Assembly (NCBI GenBank): GCA_030638185.1
Contig: DAOWFD010000087.1
Location: 1-6,034, forward strand
DNA from: Candidatus Aegiribacteria sp.
GTDB lineage: Bacteria > Fermentibacterota > Fermentibacteria > Fermentibacterales > JCC-6
Direction: 5' to 3'
Length of the DNA: 6,034 nt
The notes beneath the pieces are model-generated. The model was given only the letters and a program-made list of their open reading frames with translations. It had not been told where the DNA came from and ran no database searches. Positions within the stretch are counted from its first letter, which is position 1, and every line of letters starts with the position of its first letter. Below, piece after piece: positions 1 to 5,820 of this stretch. Position numbers and translations under genes: made by a program.

Positions 1-1
1 T

Positions 2-541
2 CATCGTCCATATATCGAGCTTCTGGAAGCCGTCTCGGAGATCAGCGGTGTACGAAATGTCTTCGTTTCCAGCGGTATACGCCACGACGTAGCCCTGCGG
101 GATACGGATTTCATCGAGAAGCTGGTAAAGGACAACGTATCAGGATACCTGAAGATTGCCCCCGAGCACTTCGCACCTGAAGTACTGAAACTGATGAGGA
201 AGCCATCCCCAGGTCTCTGGAGGAGATTCAAGGAGCTTTTCGAAAGTTTCTCAAGGGAAGCCGGCAGGGAACAGTATATTGAACCTTACATAATTGTTGC
301 CTTCCCGGGCTGCGATATGGATCATATGCTCATGGCCGCGGATGAGCTGAGACGGCAGAACATGCGGCCGGAAAAGGCTCAGATATTTCTTCCCACACCC
401 ATGACCATGGCAACGGCCATGTACCATACCGGTATCAACCCGGAAACCGGCAGCCAGATCTACGTGGCTCGAAAGCCTTCGCAGAAAAGACGTCAGCTTG
501 AAGTTCTTCCCGGTCACTCCGGGCAGAAAAGGAGCGAATAA
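2..541 (+). CDS. YgiQ family (UPF0313) radical SAM protein, C-terminal part
   Basis: The reading frame is open from the left edge (first full codon at base 2) to TAA at 539-541, giving the last 179 residues of a protein whose start lies outside the window. I recognise the C-terminal half of the YgiQ/UPF0313 radical SAM family from family-typical segments in order: SSGIRHDVAL, a VSGYLKIAPEH stretch, VLKLMRKP, QYIEPYIIVAFPGC, and PTPMTMATAMYHTGINP followed by YVARKPSQKRRQ. The radical SAM CxxxCxxC cluster of this family sits further N-terminal and is not visible here. An internal ATG at 194 is not the start, because conserved family sequence continues upstream of it in the same frame. After the KRRQ segment the protein ends about 14 residues later, which seems shorter than the usual tail of the family. 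The biochemical role of the family is not settled. It converges on the minus-strand secreted protein gene and shows no functional link to the Moco operon. Confidence 0.88.
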   Translation, partial: HRPYIELLEAVSEISGVRNVFVSSGIRHDVALRDTDFIEKLVKDNVSGYLKIAPEHFAPEVLKLMRKPSPGLWRRFKELFESFSREAGREQYIEPYIIVAFPGCDMDHMLMAADELRRQNMRPEKAQIFLPTPMTMATAMYHTGINPETGSQIYVARKPSQKRRQLEVLPGHSGQKRSE

Positions 542-786
542 GCCTAAATGACATTTTATATAATAATACTTCTATAAGCATCTGGAGTTTCGCTTTACAC
601 TGGTCACAGAAGGCTGCAGCATAAGGAACAACCTGTCCCAGTATCTCGTATTCGATTCATGTTCGTTGAATCCGACTACTCTTACACTCAGCTTTCACCC
701 CTGGATGACTGCGTCATGCAAGTCGCACAGCACAATGCGAAAGCGGCGGCCGGAAGGCCGCCGCAATGAGATATAAGGATATCTGT
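542..786. other. convergent intergenic region
   Basis: This 245-base gap lies between the YgiQ-family stop and the stop of the minus-strand gene. It starts AT-rich (about 547-580) and ends with a strong GC hairpin at 743-764. No plus-strand gene is supported. On the minus strand two short adjacent open stretches in different frames can be read, one containing a CDQC motif (608-597). Neither has a convincing start or ribosome binding site, so I do not call a gene. A short inverted repeat, ATGAC-TGC-GTCAT, lies at 705-717. Confidence 0.6.
743..764 (-). terminator. GC-rich hairpin terminator of the secreted-protein gene
   Basis: A perfect 9-bp stem (GCGGCGGCC at 743-751 paired with GGCCGCCGC at 756-764) encloses a GGAA loop on the plus strand. 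It begins 22 bases past the stop codon of the minus-strand gene. Read on the minus strand, the stem is followed by TTT and then mixed sequence, so the U-tract is short. Read on the plus strand it lies about 200 bases after the YgiQ-family stop and has no T-run. It therefore best fits the minus-strand gene, but could act in both directions at this convergent junction. Confidence 0.65.
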
Positions 787-2583
787 TTATTTCAAGACTA
801 CAAGTCTTTTCACAGCTGTAAATTCGCCGGCTTCCATCCTGCAGTGATATACACCGGGAACCAGGTTCTCAATACTTACCTGATAGTTTCCGGCTTCGAT
901 CTCTCCATCTGCGATTCTGGCGACAACACGCCCGGACATATCGAAGATGCTGAGATTTACATTACAGATATTGGGAACCGAGAAAGCGATGACGGGAGCG
1001 CCAAAGCTCGGATTTGCAGACATAATGCGAAGAGTGAAGACATCTGCAGGACTGTTGGGGTCGGCGATACCGACCGTCGTCCAGTTGAGTGTAACATCCT
1101 CAAGAATAGGGATCGCTGGAGTATCAACCATGTCTGTCGTTGCGAGAAGCACTCTGTACTGGATATAGTTATCACCGTCTGTGACATATGGATCGATTGA
1201 GCCCGGTGAAGTAATATCGGCGGACCAGGAGCCCATGACAGCTGAGTTCTCTGAACTGCGCAGCTGGAAGATGACATCGGTGTTTGCCGGTGTGGTTGCT
1301 GTCCAGCCTATGGAACTCCAGTTAGGGTCTTCCTGTGCGTCAAGTATGGATGATTCCAGTACGCCCGTACTCTCGAACAGATCGTACCAGTCAACCCTGT
1401 CGGAGTTGTTGTCACAGATAAGAACTTCGTTCACTCCGTCGAGGTTAATGTCCAGACCTTCAATGTAGTATGGCCCATTATAATCGTCCATTAGCGGGTG
1501 TTCGACCCAGGATGTTCCTGTACCATCGTTCTCAAACCAGTACGAAAGATCTAGATTAGGACTTGAGACAAGAACATCCTCATCGCCGTCCTGATCAAGG
1601 TCGTAGAAGTTAGAGAAGTACGGGTAGTCCATTGTTTTAATCGTATGTCTGACCCATGTGGTTCCGATGTCGTCAGAGTTTTCAAACCAGCAGAGACTGT
1701 CACCCTGCAGCGCTCCGCAAAGGACATCGAGGAATGTGTCGCCGTCAACGTCAACGAACCATGGGATGCCAGCCTCGTTAAATGAAATACTGATGCGATG
1801 ATGTGTCCAGCCGAGACCGGTACCATCGTTTTCCCACCATGACAGAGAGTCACTGCTGTAGGCGGCGGCCACTATATCAAGATGGCCGTCTTTGTTGAGA
1901 TCACCCACATTTCCGCATCTTGGACCATTCGGCGTGCAGATGTCATGTTTTGTCCAGGCGAAGCCGCCAACACCATCGTTCTCGTACCAGGCAACCCAGT
2001 CGCCGTAGTATGCTGGTACGACAACATCCACATGACCGTCATTGTTTATGTCAGCTGCAACCAGGGTTCTGATTCCGTTGACAGACAGATCGATATCGTG
2101 CTGGATCCATCCTTGACCGGTGCCGTCGTTTTCGTACCAGGCCACGAAATCGTCGTTGTGATAGCCGGCAACTGCGTCAAGATCACCATCATTGTCGATA
2201 TCTACAAGAGCACCGGTATGTGGCTGGTCGCCCGAGGCAATGTAGTGACTCTGCCAGAAATAGCCTCCCCCGTCGATATTCTCGAACCAAACAAGGGAAT
2301 CAGCTGAATATTGGCAAACAAGAATATCAATATCAGTGTCTGAGTCGATATCGCCGTGAACCGCCCATCTTGGACCGTTTGACGTTATTGTAACATTGTG
2401 TTCGAAACTCAGGTCAATCTGTCCTGCTGTTAACCAGGAGATACCGCTCGAGATATCGAACAGGTCTCCAAAGGTTGTTACAGGACCGGAGGTACCAGGA
2501 CCACCCACCCAGTCAGTCTGTGTTTCCAGCCCATCGGCCATACAGATGCCGACAAGCATGACAAGCGCAAGAACAATTTTCAT
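787..2583 (-). CDS. secreted seven-unit VCBS/FG-GAP beta-propeller protein with T9SS-type C-terminal domain
   Basis: This is a 598-residue exported protein of unknown specific function. Residues 1-16 form a signal peptide (MK, a hydrophobic stretch, then a likely signal peptidase I site after CMA). Residues ~54-403 contain seven units of exactly 50 residues. Each carries a calcium-loop-like DxDxDGxxD motif, starting at D78, D128, D178, D228, D278, D328 and D378, and most end in W[YFW]ENDGTG. This matches the VCBS/FG-GAP type and is consistent with a seven-bladed beta-propeller. Residues ~407-502 look like a beta-sandwich module. Residues ~515-598 (NPSFGAPVIAFSVP, SIFDMSGRVVARI, PGVYHCRMEAG, final VKRLVVLK) resemble T9SS type A / FlgD-Ig-like sorting domains. 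I chose ATG at 2583 because AAAGGGG lies 6 bases upstream. An in-frame TTG at 2589 directly abuts that site and is less likely. The gene appears monocistronic, with a hairpin after the stop. Export, fold and surface display are inferred; the ligand is unknown. Confidence 0.9.
   Translation of the reverse strand: MKIVLALVMLVGICMADGLETQTDWVGGPGTSGPVTTFGDLFDISSGISWLTAGQIDLSFEHNVTITSNGPRWAVHGDIDSDTDIDILVCQYSADSLVWFENIDGGGYFWQSHYIASGDQPHTGALVDIDNDGDLDAVAGYHNDDFVAWYENDGTGQGWIQHDIDLSVNGIRTLVAADINNDGHVDVVVPAYYGDWVAWYENDGVGGFAWTKHDICTPNGPRCGNVGDLNKDGHLDIVAAAYSSDSLSWWENDGTGLGWTHHRISISFNEAGIPWFVDVDGDTFLDVLCGALQGDSLCWFENSDDIGTTWVRHTIKTMDYPYFSNFYDLDQDGDEDVLVSSPNLDLSYWFENDGTGTSWVEHPLMDDYNGPYYIEGLDINLDGVNEVLICDNNSDRVDWYDLFESTGVLESSILDAQEDPNWSSIGWTATTPANTDVIFQLRSSENSAVMGSWSADITSPGSIDPYVTDGDNYIQYRVLLATTDMVDTPAIPILEDVTLNWTTVGIADPNSPADVFTLRIMSANPSFGAPVIAFSVPNICNVNLSIFDMSGRVVARIADGEIEAGNYQVSIENLVPGVYHCRMEAGEFTAVKRLVVLK
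1375..2424 (-). repeat. seven tandem 150-bp coding units (50-residue propeller repeats)
   Basis: Within the secreted-protein gene the encoded sequence repeats with a period of exactly 50 residues (150 bases) across seven units, with no indels between the aligned calcium-loop aspartates. At DNA level the copies have diverged. The best-kept stretch encodes the WYENDGTG segment and appears on the plus strand as variants of ACCATCGTTCTC. The boundaries given are approximate, as any phase of the 150-base unit could be chosen. Confidence 0.8.
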
Positions 2584-2589
2584 ATTCAA

Positions 2590-2596
2590 CCCCTTT
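2590..2596 (-). promoter_or_regulatory. ribosome binding site deciding the start of the secreted-protein gene
   Basis: AAAGGGG on the minus strand is a good Shine-Dalgarno match. It leaves 6 bases before ATG at 2583 but none before the in-frame TTG at 2589, which favours the ATG. Confidence 0.7.
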
Positions 2597-2626
2597 CTGA
2601 TGATATTATTTTTATTTAAGCCTCTA

Positions 2627-2655
2627 AATATACATGGTAATTATGCTTTGTACAA
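2627..2655 (-). promoter_or_regulatory. candidate sigma-70-like promoter for the secreted-protein gene
   Basis: On the minus strand, TTGTAC (2655-2650) and TATATT (2632-2627) are separated by 17 bases. The -10 element matches 5 of 6 consensus bases but the -35 only 3 of 6. It would place transcription start about 35-40 bases upstream of the ATG. The -35 lies in a perfect 8-base palindrome, TTGTACAA (2648-2655), which may be chance. The promoter consensus of the organism is unknown, so this stays tentative. Confidence 0.3.
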
Positions 2656-2812
2656 GTGTAATACATCTCGAATTATCACAGAACATTGTTCCGGTTGAAG
2701 CAGTTTGCATTGGAACTGAGAAAGAGCCTGTCATGCATTCTAAGGGACGTTCATATACAGGTATCGGGGTTTTAGTCTATCATTCCTTTAGTTTTCAAAT
2801 CAATCGAGTTGC

Positions 2813-2833
2813 GTTATGTTTTACAGATATAAC
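2813..2833. promoter_or_regulatory. candidate ModE-like operator (GTTAT-N11-ATAAC)
   Basis: An inverted repeat with arms GTTAT (2813-2817) and ATAAC (2829-2833), 11 bases apart, spans the first ATG of the mobB-modE-like gene. Known ModE operators in Enterobacteria have CGTTAT/ATAACG-type arms around a similar AT-rich spacer, as I recall them with a spacer near 12. Arms of five bases can arise by chance in a region this size, and the outer G of the right arm is missing. If it is real, it would suggest autoregulation and a coding start further downstream than 2816. Confidence 0.22.
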
Positions 2834-3667
2834 CCTCAATCACTGAGTGAACGGAATATTTTGGGAAAAAGGATAGTGATTTCCGCGGATGGCAGAAAAC
2901 TTGGTAAAACACTCATTGCCGAACGTCTAGTAAAGGAACTGAGCGCAATCGGTCTTGCGGTTGCCTGTGTTAAGCTGTCACATAAGGGGCACGGTCCTGC
3001 TGGAATCAGCGTCGGTCCGGGACCCACCGGTACAGATACACAGCGTTTCAAGGCGGCTGGCGCTTCTGAAGCCATATTCTTCAGATATTCAACAGTTGAC
3101 GAACTTGAGGACACTGTCGGTGAGTTTTCGTTTCCCATGGATATAATAATATTCGAGAGTAACTCGATTCTTAACCTGTTTGATCCTGATTTTCATATTC
3201 ACATACTTTCAGATTCCGGGCAGAAACAGTCAGCGGAAGGATTAGAACTTAAAGCGGACCTCACATCAGAGGGTCCGGTATCCCCGGAAGACGCTGACAA
3301 GATATCCAAACTGGTGCCGGGATTGATGCGTTTAGGTAAATATTCACCCATAACAATTGGCGGTAAGCATTGGCTGAACCTTCATGGTAAGCCTCTTTTT
3401 GGCGAGGGAAGGATGGATCTCCTGAAGACTGTTCGTAAGACTGGTTCAATATTACAGGCTGCGAAAAAAACCGGTATCCAGTACAAGAGAGCCTGGATAC
3501 TACTGCACGACGCGGAACAACGGCTTGGCGCGAAACTACTTTTCAGCGACAGGGGAGGAGCCGGAGGCGGGGGAACCAGCATTACTCCGCTGGCGGAGAC
3601 TCTGCTGGCCATCTGGGAAAAGTCTGAGGAGGATTTCAACAGCCTCCTGGACAGGCTGGAGGTGTAA
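2816..3667 (+). CDS. MobB-like P-loop NTPase fused to a ModE-type winged-helix DNA-binding domain
   Basis: This 283-residue two-domain protein is the first gene of the Moco operon. Residues ~16-170 resemble MobB, the GTP-binding partner in molybdopterin guanine dinucleotide formation. They show a beta strand and P-loop variant (KRIVISADGRKLGKT, 18-32), VKLSHKGHG (52-60), a TDTQRFKAAGA segment (73-83) as in MobB, and IIFESNSILNLFDPD (111-125). The P-loop is not canonical: D25 stands where GxxxxGKT expects Gly. Residues ~178-283 match the ModE N-terminal DNA-binding domain: GKPLFGEGRMDLLKTV, helix-turn-helix TGSILQAAKKTGIQYKRAW (209-227), and a glycine-rich wing RGGAGGGGTSITPLAE (246-261). No TOBE/Mop molybdate-binding domain follows; the protein ends at 283. 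The start is uncertain. ATG 2816 has only a weak ribosome binding site, and TTG 2861 (residue 16) would still keep the full P-loop strand. It overlaps moeA by one base. The role as an operon regulator is inferred. Confidence 0.85.
   Translation: MFYRYNPQSLSERNILGKRIVISADGRKLGKTLIAERLVKELSAIGLAVACVKLSHKGHGPAGISVGPGPTGTDTQRFKAAGASEAIFFRYSTVDELEDTVGEFSFPMDIIIFESNSILNLFDPDFHIHILSDSGQKQSAEGLELKADLTSEGPVSPEDADKISKLVPGLMRLGKYSPITIGGKHWLNLHGKPLFGEGRMDLLKTVRKTGSILQAAKKTGIQYKRAWILLHDAEQRLGAKLLFSDRGGAGGGGTSITPLAETLLAIWEKSEEDFNSLLDRLEV
3658..3662 (+). promoter_or_regulatory. ribosome binding site of moeA
   Basis: GGAGG lies inside the last codons of the upstream fusion gene, 4 bases before ATG 3667. Together with the TAATG stop/start overlap it points to translational coupling and fixes the moeA start. 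Confidence 0.65.
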
Positions 3668-4878
3668 TGATACCTGTAGAGGAAGCACTGAAACTGGTAC
3701 TTGATAATTCAGGTGAACCGGAAGTGGAAGAAGTAACAATTGATGGGGCTGTCGGTCACGTTCTGGCTTTCGATGTTCATTCGGATATTGATATGCCGCC
3801 TTTCAACCGGTCGGCGATGGATGGATTTGCCATTTCAGGAAATGACCTGAGGCACGAACTCCTTGAAGAAATCGTCGCGGGTGATGCCAGAGAGATCAGA
3901 ATTAAACAGGGTATTGCATGCCCGATAATGACCGGGGCTACACTACCCGAAGGAGCGGACAGGATCGTAATCGTAGAGGAAACCGTTGTTAAGGACTCCG
4001 TTCTTTACCTTGAGAAGGCACCGCCTGAGGGAGCGAACATCTGCTGGAAGGGTGAAGACATCAAAAAGGGGCATATGGTGCTGGAAAACGGTACGAGACT
4101 GTCTCAGCAGCACATGGGCATTGCGGCCATGGCTGGCAGGGGTATACTGCCCGTTTTCAGAAAACCCCATATTGCTGTAGTAACTACCGGCGCTGAAATT
4201 GTCCCTCCCACATGGATACCGTCACCGGGGAAAGTAAGAAACGCGAATATGCCGCTGATTACTTCTCAGTTGTCGATGAACGGTTTTCCAGCAGCAATAT
4301 CAGTTCATTCCGCCGATGATCCCGATTCCCTCAGGGCAACATTCAGTCAGCTTCTGAGCTACTGTGATGTTCTTATAGCGGCTGGAGGAGTTTCGAGGGG
4401 TACAAGGGATTTCGTTCCATCAGTTCTTGAATCCCTGGATGTGGAGCTGCACTTCAGGATTGTTGCCCAGAAACCCGGAAAACCTTTGACCTTCGGTAAC
4501 AGTGTCGCTGGCAAACCGGTTTTCGGCCTGCCTGGCAATCCTGTGTCTGTAATGGTGTCAATCGAAGAGTACGTGCTCCCGCTTCTGCGGAAAAGATCCG
4601 GCTTCAAGGGATATCACAAGCGGATATACCACGGTGAGATAACTTCCGATTACAGAAAGAAACCAGGCCGACTGCATTTTCTCAGGGTTATCGCTTACAG
4701 GGAAAGCAATTCCTGGAAGCTTCATCATCCTGATTCTTCCGGTTCAGGAGATCTTATGAGTACTGTAAATGTCAATGCCCTTGCCATCGTCGGCGCTGAT
4801 CAATTGAGTATTCAGGCCGGGGAAACCCTTCCTTTCCACTTCTTCAGCTCCACGGCAGGTGAGCTTGCCTTCTCATGA
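3667..4878 (+). CDS. moeA: molybdopterin molybdenumtransferase MoeA
   Basis: MoeA inserts molybdate into adenylylated molybdopterin (MPT-AMP) to give molybdenum cofactor in the cytoplasm. The 403 residues match the usual family length of about 400, and every expected region is present. The N-terminal motif MPPFNRSAMDGFA (43-55) carries the conserved Asp at 52. PIMTGATLPEGAD (86-98) follows in domain II. The MogA-like domain III has VVTTGAE (171-177), AAGGVSRGTRDFVP (238-251), AQKPGKPLTFG (267-277) and FGLPGNPVSVMV (286-297). The C-terminal beta-barrel domain IV (~315-403) includes RLHFLRV and SGSGDLMS. ATG 3667 overlaps the upstream TAA by one base, and the stop overlaps the moaA start as ATGA (4875-4878). 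No MogA/MoaB adenylyltransferase is in the window, so that partner must lie elsewhere. Nothing in the sequence suggests inactivation. Confidence 0.96.
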   Translation: MIPVEEALKLVLDNSGEPEVEEVTIDGAVGHVLAFDVHSDIDMPPFNRSAMDGFAISGNDLRHELLEEIVAGDAREIRIKQGIACPIMTGATLPEGADRIVIVEETVVKDSVLYLEKAPPEGANICWKGEDIKKGHMVLENGTRLSQQHMGIAAMAGRGILPVFRKPHIAVVTTGAEIVPPTWIPSPGKVRNANMPLITSQLSMNGFPAAISVHSADDPDSLRATFSQLLSYCDVLIAAGGVSRGTRDFVPSVLESLDVELHFRIVAQKPGKPLTFGNSVAGKPVFGLPGNPVSVMVSIEEYVLPLLRKRSGFKGYHKRIYHGEITSDYRKKPGRLHFLRVIAYRESNSWKLHHPDSSGSGDLMSTVNVNALAIVGADQLSIQAGETLPFHFFSSTAGELAFS

Positions 4879-5819
4879 GGGATTCTAAGGGGCGGGAGAT
4901 CGATTACCTCAGGCTTTCAGTCACGGACAGGTGTAATATCAGGTGCATTTACTGTATGCCGGAATCAGGTATTCCCCTGGTATCTCATGATGACGTTCTC
5001 TCTGTGGATGAGACCGTCCAGCTTTCCGGGATAATCATGAAAGCGGCAGGCGTAAGGAAAGTAAGGATAACCGGCGGAGAACCGCTGGTTAGAAAAGGTC
5101 TTCTGGACATCGTGCGCGGAGTTTCCGGTCACTGTCCTGAAGAGCTTGTGCTTACAACCAACGGGTTACTGCTATGCAGTATGGCACGGCAGCTTGCCGA
5201 GGTTGGAATCGAGAGGGTGAACATCAGCCTGGACAGCCTCAGGGATGACAGGATAAGAAGTATCGCCAGGAGGGATGTATCCCTGAAGGATATTGAAGGT
5301 GCCGTTGTATCAGCATTCGAAGCAGGCCTTGATCCTGTTAAGGTGAACTGCGTTGTCATGAGAAATATCAACGATGACGAGATAGTGGAGTTCATCAGAT
5401 GGGGCGGGGAAACAGGCGTGACAGTCCGTTTCATAGAACATATGCCGTCAATGCTTTCCGATGATACATTTGTTTCAAGAGATGAGATAATAGAGAGTGC
5501 TTCTGTTCTCGGTGAAATAGTCAGACAGAACGATGAAGGCACAGCAGGAATCTACTCCGTAAAGGACACCGGACAGACCTTTGGAATAATCGCACCATTC
5601 TCCGATCCCATGTGCAGCTCCTGCAGTAGAATAAGATTGTCAGCCTTGGGCATACTGTACTCCTGTCTTGCAGAGGAGGAGGGAGTATCACTCATAGAGC
5701 TGCTGCGTAGTGATTCAGGCGATGAAATAATTATAGAGTTGGTCCGTGAAACTGTGATGAGAAAACCTGATTCCCATAGCGGATGTGTCCGCGTGAAGAT
5801 GTGGAGGATTGGCGGTTAG
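4875..5819 (+). CDS. moaA: GTP 3',8-cyclase MoaA (radical SAM)
   Basis: MoaA uses S-adenosylmethionine and two 4Fe-4S clusters to convert GTP to 3',8-cyclo-7,8-dihydro-GTP, the first step of Moco synthesis, which MoaC completes. The 314-residue protein is slightly shorter than the usual 320-340 but has all hallmarks. These are the radical SAM cluster TDRCNIRCIYCMPE with C20, C24 and C27, the SAM-binding VRITGGEPLVR (63-73), LTTNG (93-97), ERVNISLDSL (113-122), and VMRNINDDEI (161-170). RFIEHMP (185-191) follows, and the C-terminal cluster CSSC plus a later Cys (C247, C250, C264) holds the second 4Fe-4S that binds GTP. It ends in IGG, the conserved Gly-Gly tail needed for activity in this family. 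ATG 4875 overlaps the moeA stop. The best upstream Shine-Dalgarno match, AGGTGAG near 4857, is rather far, which suggests dependence on translational coupling. Confidence 0.97.
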   Translation: MRDSKGREIDYLRLSVTDRCNIRCIYCMPESGIPLVSHDDVLSVDETVQLSGIIMKAAGVRKVRITGGEPLVRKGLLDIVRGVSGHCPEELVLTTNGLLLCSMARQLAEVGIERVNISLDSLRDDRIRSIARRDVSLKDIEGAVVSAFEAGLDPVKVNCVVMRNINDDEIVEFIRWGGETGVTVRFIEHMPSMLSDDTFVSRDEIIESASVLGEIVRQNDEGTAGIYSVKDTGQTFGIIAPFSDPMCSSCSRIRLSALGILYSCLAEEEGVSLIELLRSDSGDEIIIELVRETVMRKPDSHSGCVRVKMWRIGG

Positions 5820-5820
5820 C

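Larger units (their letters stand above)
2584..2815. other. divergent intergenic region with leaders of the secreted-protein gene and the Moco operon
   Basis: This stretch of about 230 bases must hold the outward promoters of both flanking units. The part next to the minus-strand gene is AT-rich and carries its ribosome binding site and a plausible promoter. On the plus side no strong -35/-10 pair stands out. TTTTCA (2792-2797) and TATGTT (2815-2820) are 17 bases apart, but both elements are weak and would imply a transcription start past ATG 2816. I see no structured RNA such as a Moco riboswitch, although that judgement by eye is weak. Confidence 0.5.

Noticed and set aside
194..541. Treating ATG 194 as the start of a small 115-residue gene
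   Set aside because: Conserved YgiQ-family sequence continues upstream in the same frame to the window edge, so this is an internal methionine.
766..1200. 144-residue plus-strand open frame
   Set aside because: It lies fully antisense to the secreted-protein gene, whose domain structure is clear. It has no ribosome binding site and its product matches no family I recognise.
1882..2307. 141-residue plus-strand open frame rich in Val and Ile
   Set aside because: It is the mirror of the repeated Asp/Asn-rich calcium-loop coding sequence on the minus strand, so its composition is a by-product.
1375..2424. CRISPR-like or noncoding tandem repeat reading of the 150-base periodicity
   Set aside because: The period follows the codon frame of a single long gene and encodes conserved propeller motifs. 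The DNA copies are diverged, without identical repeats and unique spacers.
2706..2737. Inverted repeat TGCAT-N22-ATGCA in the divergent gap
   Set aside because: The arms are five bases with a long spacer and no match to a regulator consensus I know; this is expected by chance.
2584..2815. Moco riboswitch upstream of the Moco operon
   Set aside because: I could not find the long paired helices expected of the Moco RNA motif before the fusion gene, and the gap is shared with a divergent promoter. A covariance-model search would settle it.
2634..2846. 70-residue plus-strand open frame in the divergent gap
   Set aside because: It overlaps the start of the fusion gene in another frame, has no Shine-Dalgarno site, and its translation has no recognisable feature.
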